Positions 1 to 5,899 of a stretch of 5,899 bases of DNA are shown here, piece after piece. A program made the translations under genes and the position numbers. Each line of letters starts with the position of its first letter. The first letter of the stretch is position 1. The DNA is from Bacteroidota bacterium (GTDB lineage: Bacteria > Bacteroidota > Bacteroidia > Chitinophagales > Chitinophagaceae), in NCBI GenBank assembly GCA_023436685.1, contig JAEZIL010000119.1:1-5899 (forward strand), read 5' to 3'. The notes below the pieces were generated by a model that had not been told where the DNA came from, did not search any database, and saw only the letters and a program-made list of their open reading frames with translations.

Positions 1-1572
1 ATCTATTACAACTTTAGCATTCTGATGTACTACAAATTTTATGTGCTGTTCTTTAACTATTCTTGAATTGCCCTGAAAATCGTATACATTCCTGCTAACA
101 AATACCGGCCTTAAATTAGTTGGCCCAAATGGTTCTAGCTGGTTTATGATATTGTAAAATGCGGGTTTGATATCGATAAGATTTATTTCAGCATCAATTT
201 CTATTTCCGGTATTAGAAGATTGGCAGGTATAGTTTGCGCTACAACCTGTTCAAATTTATCCACGAAGGCAATAACATTATCAGGATGCATCGTCATACC
301 TGCAGCATAAAAATGGCCGCCATAATTGTCTAACAAGTCCCGGCATTCATGTATAGCTTCATAAATGTTAAACCCACTTACTGACCTCGCAGATCCTGTT
401 ACTCTGTCGTTTGATTGAGTAAGGATGATAGTTGGCCTATAATAATGATCTATCAATCGGGAAGCTACTATGCCAACAACGCCCTTATGCCAGTAGGGTT
501 TATATAATACAGTTGATTTACGATTTGCTAAATCAATACTATCCTGTATTAATGCCAAAGCCTCGTCGGTAGTGTTTTTATCTATTTCCTTACGTTCATG
601 GTTATCTGATTGTAATGATTCGGCTATAGATACTATTTTTTCAGCATTGTCCTCAATAAACAGTTCTACAGCTTTACGTGCGTCATCTATTCTACCGGCG
701 GCATTTACCCTTGGGCCAATAACAAATACCAAATCAGCTACCGATAAATTCCTATCAACATTAGCCAGCTGTTTTAATGTCTTGATGCTAAGGCAAGGAT
801 TTTCGTTTACCTTTTTTACTCCGTAATACGCCAATATCCTATTCTCACCATCTATGGGAACAATGTCGGCTGCAATACTCGTTGCAACTAAATCAAGGTA
901 TTCAAGGTAAGTAGAAGAATCCCATCCCCATTTTTTTGCAAGAGCTGTTATAAGTTTAAAGCCTATTCCACAACCACTAAGCTCTTTGTAAGGGTAATGA
1001 CAATCATTTTGCTTAGGATTTAAAATAGCCAGGGCATTAGGCAAATTACTATCAGGTGTATGATGATCACACACTATAACATCTATACCTAATGATTTCG
1101 CGTATGATATTAACTCAGCAGACTTAATGCCACAGTCAAGTGTTATTAATAAAGTATATCCATTTTCGTGTGCAAAATCAATTCCTGCTTTTGATACACC
1201 ATAACCTTCTCTGTAACGGTGCGGTATATAATATGCAAGGTCTCCTTTATATTTCTTCCTGAGAAAGGAATAAACTACAGCTACTGCTGTAGTACCATCA
1301 ACATCATAGTCTCCGTATATAAGTATGCGCTCATGCCATTCAATCGCATCCGTTATCCTGTCTACAGCCTCGTGCATTCCCTTCATCAAAAAAGGATCGT
1401 GCAAATGTTCTAACTGCGGGCGAAAAAAATTTTTCGCCATATCGAAACTGGTTATCCCTCTTACTGCCAATATCCTGCATAAGGCCGGGTGTATGCGTAA
1501 ACAATCTGAAAGGTGCCTTATATGCCCCTCATCAGCTTGCTTTACAGTCCACCTTTTATCAAGTCGCCTCAT
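1..1572 (-). CDS. recJ: Single-stranded-DNA-specific 5'-3' exonuclease RecJ (3' end cut by window edge)
   Basis: RecJ degrades single-stranded DNA 5' to 3' in the cytoplasm, serving recombination, mismatch and base-excision repair. My translation of the minus strand is open for 524 codons to the window edge. It shows the DHH-phosphoesterase motifs in order: YGDYDVDG at residues 86-93, LDCG at 145-148, the name-giving DHH at 169-171 (CDHHTPD), and DLVATSIAADIVP at 227-239. The linker motif GPRVNAAGR follows at 286-294. The DHHA1 part has WHKGVVGIVASRL (361-373), GSARS (393-397) and GGHFYAAG (418-425). The OB-fold region contains LEPFGPTNLRPVF (479-491). All metal-binding motifs look intact. 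RecJ of this type is usually about 565-580 residues, so roughly the last 50 are missing only because the window ends. The ATG start overlaps the kmo stop as ATGA, implying translational coupling. Identification is very secure. Confidence 0.97.
   Translation of the reverse strand, partial: MRRLDKRWTVKQADEGHIRHLSDCLRIHPALCRILAVRGITSFDMAKNFFRPQLEHLHDPFLMKGMHEAVDRITDAIEWHERILIYGDYDVDGTTAVAVVYSFLRKKYKGDLAYYIPHRYREGYGVSKAGIDFAHENGYTLLITLDCGIKSAELISYAKSLGIDVIVCDHHTPDSNLPNALAILNPKQNDCHYPYKELSGCGIGFKLITALAKKWGWDSSTYLEYLDLVATSIAADIVPIDGENRILAYYGVKKVNENPCLSIKTLKQLANVDRNLSVADLVFVIGPRVNAAGRIDDARKAVELFIEDNAEKIVSIAESLQSDNHERKEIDKNTTDEALALIQDSIDLANRKSTVLYKPYWHKGVVGIVASRLIDHYYRPTIILTQSNDRVTGSARSVSGFNIYEAIHECRDLLDNYGGHFYAAGMTMHPDNVIAFVDKFEQVVAQTIPANLLIPEIEIDAEINLIDIKPAFYNIINQLEPFGPTNLRPVFVSRNVYDFQGNSRIVKEQHIKFVVHQNAKVVID
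1419..1438. repeat. Perfect 9-base inverted repeat inside recJ
   Basis: GGCGAAAAA (1419-1427) is mirrored by TTTTTCGCC (1430-1438) with two bases between. It sits within recJ codons about 45-51 (AKNFFR region), roughly 135 bases after the recJ start. It could form a short AT-rich hairpin in the recJ mRNA, but the Lys-Asn-Phe-Phe coding constraint may explain it. No function is assigned. Confidence 0.5.
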
Positions 1573-2942
1573 CGGTTAAAATCAAACTTTTGAACTGTTT
1601 GATGATATTGGTTTATCCAATCTTGCAATTGATACTTGAATTCATTTTTAGAAATATTATCAAAAAAGTCTCCTTTACTCATTATTTTATCTAATAGTTC
1701 ATCCTGTGCTTCAATGCAGCTTATTGTTGTACTATATGGCGTATGCGAGAAGGTAACCATTTCATATATAGAAGTAAATTTCTCAGGGAAAATTTTACCC
1801 AGTTCCTTTTCAATTTTTTTTCTCTCTAGAAATAATGGGTCTGCTACCTTATCTCGCATTTCCACGAAGTTAAGCAATGCCAGCCGGGCAACCGCATCAC
1901 CGTTTGGTTTCCTTTTTGAATTATACATTTTCAAAATCATTCCCCAATTATCATCATATTCATCCATCAGCTCTGCTAATACAGTACAATCTTCAAATCC
2001 CGCATTCATACCCTGGCCGTAGAAAGGTACAATTGCGTGCGCAGCATCACCTATTAAAGCACTCTTATCTTTATGATACCAGGGCGAAATATGCGTTGTG
2101 ATAAGAGAAGATGTAGGATTGTTTTTGAAGTCTTCCAGCAATGTTGGCATTAGTGGTACCGCATCAGGAAATTGTTCCTTAAAGAACGACATAATTTCTT
2201 CATCATTATTTAATTGCTGGAAAGAAATTGTCCCTTCAAATGGTAAAAATAATGTGCAGGTAAACGTGCCATCTGTATTAGGCAACGCTATCATCATAAA
2301 ATTTTTCCTGGGCCAAATGTGTAATGCATTTTGCTCCATCTGCAGCTTCCCGCTGGCATCGGGCGGTATACTCAATTCTTTATATGCATGCTCTAGATAA
2401 TTATGTGCTGCATTTACTCTATCCATATGAGAGTAACTATTGCGCAAAGCGGAAAAAGCACCATCTGCACCAAATAAAAGATCCGCCTGTACAGTTTTCT
2501 CAGTACCATCTGCTAGAGCAAAATGCAGTAGATTATCCCCAACGTCAACTTTTGTGCAACGGTGATCGAAGTATATTTTAGCCCCTTCATTTTCAGCAAG
2601 GGTCATTAATTTTTTGTTCAATTCGCCTCTACTTACAGAATATATAGCTTCATTATTTTTACCATATGGCTGAAACGCAGCACTACCATCTGCTTGATGC
2701 AAGTAACGGCCATACATGGGGATAGCCAGCCCCTCCATTTCTTCTTTTAAACCCGCAAGTTCCAGTGCATGCCAACCCCTTGTACTCATCGCCAGGTTAA
2801 TAGATCTTCCTGCTGCAATAGTAGCCACACGCATATCCGGTCTCCGCTCATAAACAATTACTTCATATCCCTTCTTTCGTAAAATAATTGCTAAAAGAGA
2901 GCCTACTAGGCCTGCCCCTAATATTGTTACTGAACGCGACAT
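1569..2942 (-). CDS. kmo: Kynurenine 3-monooxygenase (FAD- and NADPH-dependent)
   Basis: This 457-residue enzyme hydroxylates L-kynurenine to 3-hydroxykynurenine, a step of tryptophan degradation that in bacteria can feed de novo NAD synthesis through quinolinate. It is a class A flavin monooxygenase. The FAD-binding GAGLVG lies at 9-14, an acidic strand end YERRP at 31-35, GADG at 158-161, and the flavin-contacting ALIGDAAHAIVPFYGQGMNA at 295-314. Family-specific KMO signatures are RSINLAMS (46-53), MEQNALHIWPR (202-212) and MIALPN (217-222). By motif comparison, R79, Y93 and probably Y403 match the kynurenine-carboxylate ligands known in other KMOs. Unlike the eukaryotic protein there is no evident C-terminal membrane segment, as in bacterial KMOs, so it should be soluble. 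An in-frame TAA six bases before the ATG fixes the start. It is the first gene of a leftward unit with recJ; no other kynurenine-pathway gene is visible. Confidence 0.95.
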   Translation of the reverse strand: MSRSVTILGAGLVGSLLAIILRKKGYEVIVYERRPDMRVATIAAGRSINLAMSTRGWHALELAGLKEEMEGLAIPMYGRYLHQADGSAAFQPYGKNNEAIYSVSRGELNKKLMTLAENEGAKIYFDHRCTKVDVGDNLLHFALADGTEKTVQADLLFGADGAFSALRNSYSHMDRVNAAHNYLEHAYKELSIPPDASGKLQMEQNALHIWPRKNFMMIALPNTDGTFTCTLFLPFEGTISFQQLNNDEEIMSFFKEQFPDAVPLMPTLLEDFKNNPTSSLITTHISPWYHKDKSALIGDAAHAIVPFYGQGMNAGFEDCTVLAELMDEYDDNWGMILKMYNSKRKPNGDAVARLALLNFVEMRDKVADPLFLERKKIEKELGKIFPEKFTSIYEMVTFSHTPYSTTISCIEAQDELLDKIMSKGDFFDNISKNEFKYQLQDWINQYHQTVQKFDFNR

Positions 2943-2974
2943 GTTTTAAATTTTTGGCAATGTAATTAGAAAAT

Positions 2975-2983
2975 CAAAAAATA
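2975..2983 (-). promoter_or_regulatory. Possible -7-like element of the kmo-recJ promoter
   Basis: On the minus strand the bases read TATTTTTTG, one base longer than the Bacteroidota -7 consensus TAnnTTTG, about 33 bases upstream of the kmo start. No clear -33 TTTG partner is seen at the normal distance. A promoter for kmo must lie somewhere in this 142-base divergent gap or further upstream; this is the best candidate I can see and it is weak. Confidence 0.25.
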
Positions 2984-3056
2984 TGGGTAGGATCACTAAC
3001 ATTGTTAAAATTTATATAGGCCAGGTATTGCTCATATAAAATGGTAAGGAAGTTGT

Positions 3057-3064
3057 TACTTTTG
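3057..3064 (+). promoter_or_regulatory. Candidate -7 element of the lepB promoter (TACTTTTG)
   Basis: TACTTTTG is an exact match to the Bacteroidota sigma-A -7 element TAnnTTTG. It lies 20 bases before the lepB ATG, predicting a transcript start near 3071 and a very short leader of about 14 bases. A TTG at 3028-3030 is 26 bases upstream, longer than the usual 17-23 spacing, so the -33 half is doubtful. The gap is shared with the divergent kmo gene, so the two promoters lie less than 100 bases apart. Confidence 0.5.
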
Positions 3065-3084
3065 GCACATATATACACAACTGC

Positions 3085-4284
3085 ATGCGATTAGCGTTTT
3101 GGAAGAAAGGTCCTCAAAAAGAAAAAAAGAAAAAATCAGTAGCACGCGAATGGATTGATGCTGCAATATTTGCAATTATAGCAGCAACCATCATTCGTAC
3201 TTTTTTTGTTGAAGCATATACTATTCCCAGCGAATCGATGGAGGGTAGCATGTTGGTTAACGATTATCTTTTTGTTAGTAAGATGTCATATGGTCCACGT
3301 GTGCCTATGACCCCATTGGCTGTACCGCTGGTACACAATACAATGCCTATAACAGTCGGTAAATCCTATAGTGAAGCTGTAAAATGGGGTTACCATCGCT
3401 TACCGGGATTTGGTAAAGTTGAAAGAAACGATGTAGTTGTGTTTAATTTTCCGGCGGGTGATACGGTCGCATTGGAAATTCAACAGGAAAAAGACTACCA
3501 CAGCCTTGTGCGTGCATATGGTAGAGATATTATCAATAGCCAGTTCACCGTGCTGTCTCGCCCTGTCGATAAAAAAGAGAATTTTATTAAACGCTGCCTC
3601 GGCATTCCGGGAGACAAAATTGAAATCCGTAACGGAATTGTATATGTTAATGATAAACCAGGCAAGCAGTTTCCCCATGTCCAAAGTACATACCTTGTAA
3701 AAACCAATGGCCAACCGATCTCATTTGACTTCCTGGACGAAAATGGTATAATGCAACCACAGGTAGTAGGCAATGGCCTATATGCCTTTACATTGCCTAA
3801 TAACAAAATTGCTTTAATAAAACAGCAACCACAGGTATTAAGTGTCGAACCTTTTACTGAAAAAACGGGTAGTGTAACACCTAATCCTGAAAACTGGTGT
3901 TTCCCGTTTGACACCGTACAATATAAATGGAATCGTGATAATTATGGTCCGGTTACAATACCTAAAAAGGGTACTTCTGTTGCACTTAACACCCAAAACA
4001 TTGCTCTATATCGCCGTATAATAGCCAATTATGAAGGCAATAAACTTGAAGAAAGGAACGGTCAAATTCTTATTAATGACCAACCTGCAAACAGCTATAC
4101 CTTTAAAATGGATTACTACTGGATGATGGGAGATAACAGACATAATTCTGCCGACTCACGTTATTGGGGGTTTGTGCCGGAAGATCATATAGTAGGTAAG
4201 GCCTGGTTTGTTTGGCTAAGCTATGGCGAAAATGGAATTCGTTGGAATCGTCTCTTCCGTAGTGTAAATTCACTCAGTAAATAG
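3085..4284 (+). CDS. lepB: Signal peptidase I, Bacteroidota type with large insertion
   Basis: Type I signal peptidase removes signal peptides from exported proteins at the outer face of the inner membrane, using a Ser-Lys dyad. The 399-residue product starts with a very basic cytoplasmic tail (lysine-rich, residues 7-17), then a single membrane segment at about 23-42. Box B IPSESMEGSML (47-57) carries the likely nucleophile S51. Box D NFIKRCLGIPGDKIE (166-180) carries the likely general base K169. Box E MMGDNRHNSADSRYWG (347-362) is intact. SYGPRVPMTPLAVPL (68-82) is a stretch I associate with Bacteroidota LepB. The region of about 140 residues between boxes D and E is longer than in short LepB forms and probably forms an enlarged outer cap domain. 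No alternative in-frame ATG exists between an upstream TAA (3037-3039) and this start. A lipoprotein cytochrome follows after 7 bases, probably co-transcribed. Confidence 0.95.
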   Translation: MRLAFWKKGPQKEKKKKSVAREWIDAAIFAIIAATIIRTFFVEAYTIPSESMEGSMLVNDYLFVSKMSYGPRVPMTPLAVPLVHNTMPITVGKSYSEAVKWGYHRLPGFGKVERNDVVVFNFPAGDTVALEIQQEKDYHSLVRAYGRDIINSQFTVLSRPVDKKENFIKRCLGIPGDKIEIRNGIVYVNDKPGKQFPHVQSTYLVKTNGQPISFDFLDENGIMQPQVVGNGLYAFTLPNNKIALIKQQPQVLSVEPFTEKTGSVTPNPENWCFPFDTVQYKWNRDNYGPVTIPKKGTSVALNTQNIALYRRIIANYEGNKLEERNGQILINDQPANSYTFKMDYYWMMGDNRHNSADSRYWGFVPEDHIVGKAWFVWLSYGENGIRWNRLFRSVNSLSK

Positions 4285-4291
4285 TATTGTA

Positions 4292-4693
4292 ATGTCGAAA
4301 ATCAGAATCGTAGGAGTACTATCCATCGCATCGATATTGTTAATATATAGTTGCGGTACACAGGAAGTTACCCAAACCAACGATAAAGTTGTAAATACAG
4401 AACCAGAGATAAGTAAGGGACAAAAATTGTTTATTAACAATTGCATACAGTGCCACACTATTAAAAAAGATAAAATTGGCCCCAAACTAGAAGGAGTGTT
4501 AGCGCGTTGGGACAATGATACCACTCGTTTATATGCATTTATAAAAAACTCACAGGAAGCTATTAAGAAAGGAGACCCAAGGGCAGTTAAGGTGTATAAA
4601 GAATGGAATGAAACCATGATGACTCCTATGCCTCACCTTAGCGATGGAGAAATCAATGCCATATTAGAATATATTAAAACGGGTATTGAATAG
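4292..4693 (+). CDS. Small c-type cytochrome, predicted lipoprotein
   Basis: The 133-residue product is a monohaem cytochrome c exported to the periplasmic side and probably lipid-anchored. Residues 1-20 form a signal sequence (basic SKIR, then a hydrophobic stretch) ending in the lipobox-like LIYSC with C21 as the probable acylated cysteine; tyrosine at -2 is slightly unusual. A polar linker (22-40) precedes the haem-binding CIQCH at 51-55, with GPKLEGVL at 63-70 behind it. MTPMPHLSD at 110-118 supplies the likely axial methionine M113, followed by the usual C-terminal helix (DGEINAILEYIK). This is a class I cytochrome c fold of normal size. Its electron partners cannot be told from the sequence; respiratory terminal oxidases are a common use for such proteins. 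It lies 7 bases after lepB without a terminator between, so it is probably read from the lepB promoter. Function as an electron carrier is inferred. Confidence 0.9.
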   Translation: MSKIRIVGVLSIASILLIYSCGTQEVTQTNDKVVNTEPEISKGQKLFINNCIQCHTIKKDKIGPKLEGVLARWDNDTTRLYAFIKNSQEAIKKGDPRAVKVYKEWNETMMTPMPHLSDGEINAILEYIKTGIE

Positions 4694-4706
4694 TTACTAC
4701 ATACTG

Positions 4707-4726
4707 AATTTGATTAATTTTGATTA
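4707..4726 (+). repeat. Two imperfect 10-base tandem units
   Basis: AATTTGATTA (4707-4716) is followed directly by ATTTTGATTA (4717-4726), differing at one base, in the gap before the methyltransferase. The repeat overlaps the candidate -7 element. It may be a chance result of AT-rich composition or a small regulator-binding site; nothing more can be claimed. Confidence 0.4.
4715..4722 (+). promoter_or_regulatory. Candidate -7 element before the methyltransferase (TAATTTTG)
   Basis: TAATTTTG matches the Bacteroidota -7 consensus TAnnTTTG exactly and lies 18 bases before the methyltransferase ATG, predicting a leader of about 12 bases. The nearest upstream TTG (4686-4688) is 26 bases away, beyond the usual spacing, as at the lepB candidate. 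It suggests that the methyltransferase starts its own transcription unit separate from lepB and the cytochrome. Confidence 0.45.
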
Positions 4727-4740
4727 TTGTCCCCTGATTT

Positions 4741-5832
4741 ATGAATGAAGTACCTACTGTCAAAAGAGCAACTTTTGATACAGATAAAAAGCGTGCATTA
4801 GACGCAATATCACAAGCTCAATTTATAGCTTTTGCACCCTATATATTCCAGGCCTCAGATATACTAAGAGATAGCAACATACTTAGAGAAATTGAAGATT
4901 CAAGAGATAATGGCCAAAGCATTGAAGATTTGTCGGCAAAGGTAAATATGTCAAGGTATGCAGTTCGTGTTTTACTGGAAGCCGGCTTAGGTATTGGTTT
5001 AGTGTATACCAAAAACGAGAAGTTTTACCTGGCAAAAACAGGCCATTTCTTTCTAAATGACCAAATGACGCGTATAAATACAGACTTTATGCGTGATGTA
5101 TGTTATGATGGAGCCAAAGACTTGAAGGCGTCCCTGATGGAAGGCAAACCACGCGGATTAAAACATTTAGGTAATTGGGATACTATTTATCAAGGACTTT
5201 CAATTTTACCTGAGCCCGCTAATACAAGCTGGTTTAATTTTGACCATTACTATTCAGACAATGCATTTCCACAAGCATTGCCACTAGTGTTTTCGCACAA
5301 CCCTAAAAAGGTTATGGATATTGGTGCTAATACCGGCAAATTTACACTAGCCTGCCTTGAATATGACAAAAATGTGCATGTAGGCTTAGTTGATCTGGGA
5401 GTTCAGCTAAATGTTGCTAAAAAAAATATCGAAGATGCCGGTTTTAACAATCGGGTATCTTATCACGAGCGTAATGTACTTGATGCGAGTGCAAAATTGC
5501 CCGAAGGTTATGATGTAATATGGATGAGCCAATTTTTGGATTGCTTTGCCGAGGACGAAATAGTAGCGATACTGAGAAAATGTTACGATGCGCTTAATGA
5601 CGACGGACGCATCTTTACTAATGAAACCTTCTGGGACAGACAACGTTTTGAAGCATCTGCTTTTAGTCTGCAAATGACGTCATTATACTTTACGACTATG
5701 GCCAACGGCAATAGTCAAATGTATTCGCTCGAGCTATTTTCTAAACTAATTGACAGGGCAGGGTTTTCGATAGTTAATCAGACTGACGATGTTGGCCTTG
5801 GCCATACGGTACTTGAACTTGTAAAAAAATAA
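4741..5832 (+). CDS. SAM-dependent methyltransferase with N-terminal winged-helix/dimerisation domain (O-methyltransferase-like)
   Basis: The 363-residue protein has the two-part layout of the small-molecule O-methyltransferase family. Residues about 20-105 form a helical, winged-helix-like domain (IEDLSAKVNMSRYAVRVLLE at 61-80, then a beta-wing ending FYLAKTGHFFL), which in relatives mediates dimerisation and helps enclose the substrate. The Rossmann-like catalytic domain follows: SAM-binding motif VMDIGANTGKFT at 191-202, acidic strand GLVDLG at 215-220, a region near NVLDAS (245-250), and DVIWMSQFLDCFAEDE at 258-273. The C-terminus (DDVGLGHTVLELVKK) is the usual closing strand. The substrate is unknown; a phenolic or polyketide-like ring is possible, and methylation at carbon rather than oxygen cannot be excluded. 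An in-frame TGA six bases upstream fixes the start; the gene ends with tandem TAA stops. A flavoenzyme gene begins 21 bases downstream, suggesting a shared biosynthetic operon. Confidence 0.88.
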   Translation: MNEVPTVKRATFDTDKKRALDAISQAQFIAFAPYIFQASDILRDSNILREIEDSRDNGQSIEDLSAKVNMSRYAVRVLLEAGLGIGLVYTKNEKFYLAKTGHFFLNDQMTRINTDFMRDVCYDGAKDLKASLMEGKPRGLKHLGNWDTIYQGLSILPEPANTSWFNFDHYYSDNAFPQALPLVFSHNPKKVMDIGANTGKFTLACLEYDKNVHVGLVDLGVQLNVAKKNIEDAGFNNRVSYHERNVLDASAKLPEGYDVIWMSQFLDCFAEDEIVAILRKCYDALNDDGRIFTNETFWDRQRFEASAFSLQMTSLYFTTMANGNSQMYSLELFSKLIDRAGFSIVNQTDDVGLGHTVLELVKK

Positions 5833-5853
5833 TAACTGTAACCATTCCGTTTT

Positions 5854-5899
5854 ATGAGCGTAAGAAAAGAAGTAGATGTATTAGTCATCGGTGCAGGTC
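5854..5899 (+). CDS. FAD/NAD(P)-dependent oxidoreductase, N-terminal fragment (cut by window edge)
   Basis: Only 15 codons are visible: a short basic start MSVRKE, then VDVLVIGAG, the first beta-strand and the beginning of a GxGxxG dinucleotide-binding loop typical of FAD-dependent oxidoreductases and flavin-dependent halogenase relatives. It is 21 bases downstream of the methyltransferase on the same strand with no terminator between, so it is probably in the same operon. The exact family cannot be decided from this fragment. In Bacteroidota, a flavoenzyme of this kind beside a methyltransferase would fit a flexirubin/aryl-polyene pigment cluster, but that is inference. Confidence 0.7.
   Translation, partial: MSVRKEVDVLVIGAG

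Noticed and set aside
1274..1293. Inverted repeat ACTACAGC/GCTGTAGT with a 4-base loop inside recJ
   Set aside because: It is explained by codons of an alternating Thr/Ala/Val stretch just after YGDYDVDG, has no T-tract, and is within conserved coding sequence.
1636..2022. Open frame of 128 codons on the plus strand inside kmo
   Set aside because: It is antisense to a full-length, motif-complete kmo gene and its serine/isoleucine-rich product resembles no family; it is a shadow frame.
3114..3137. A-rich runs near the lepB start as a possible slippage or phase-variation site
   Set aside because: The runs are interrupted by G and encode the expected basic cytoplasmic tail before the membrane segment; the frame is intact.
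3495..3914. Open frame of 139 codons on the minus strand inside lepB
   Set aside because: It lies antisense to intact lepB coding sequence and shows no recognisable domain.
4270..4617. Open frame of 115 codons on the minus strand across the cytochrome gene
   Set aside because: It is antisense to a cytochrome with a clear signal sequence and CxxCH motif; no independent support.
1569..5832. A combined pathway in which kmo supplies 3-hydroxykynurenine to the methyltransferase, as in some antibiotic pathways
   Set aside because: The two genes are divergent, separated by lepB and a cytochrome, and kmo is coupled to recJ; nothing in the window links them.

Overview
This is an AT-rich chromosomal window from a bacterium of the phylum Bacteroidota, perhaps Chitinophagaceae (the family is a guess). 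Four observations support the phylum: a long signal peptidase I with a Bacteroidota-type insertion, a bacterial kynurenine 3-monooxygenase, the absence of Shine-Dalgarno sequences before the starts, and matches to the Bacteroidota -7 promoter element TAnnTTTG.

The layout is two divergent gene groups separated by a 142-base gap (2943-3084). Leftward runs kmo (kynurenine 3-monooxygenase), followed by recJ (single-strand DNA exonuclease). These two overlap by four bases (ATGA), so they are almost certainly co-transcribed. recJ runs off the left edge after 524 visible codons. Rightward runs lepB (signal peptidase I), then, 7 bases later, a small lipoprotein cytochrome c. After a 47-base gap comes a SAM-dependent methyltransferase with an O-methyltransferase-like architecture. 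After another 21 bases comes the start of a flavin-dependent (Rossmann-fold) oxidoreductase cut by the right edge.

Functionally, kmo belongs to tryptophan breakdown / de novo NAD synthesis through kynurenine, recJ to DNA repair, and lepB and the cytochrome to envelope protein maturation and electron transfer. The methyltransferase plus FAD enzyme pair looks like the beginning of a biosynthetic operon continuing to the right. A flexirubin/aryl-polyene pigment cluster is the most attractive hypothesis, but nothing inside the window proves it. No RNA genes, CRISPR arrays, insertion sequences or convincing rho-independent terminators were seen. There is no gene-free stretch over 300 bases. Most of the window is ordinary core-genome content; the right edge is the part with most potential.
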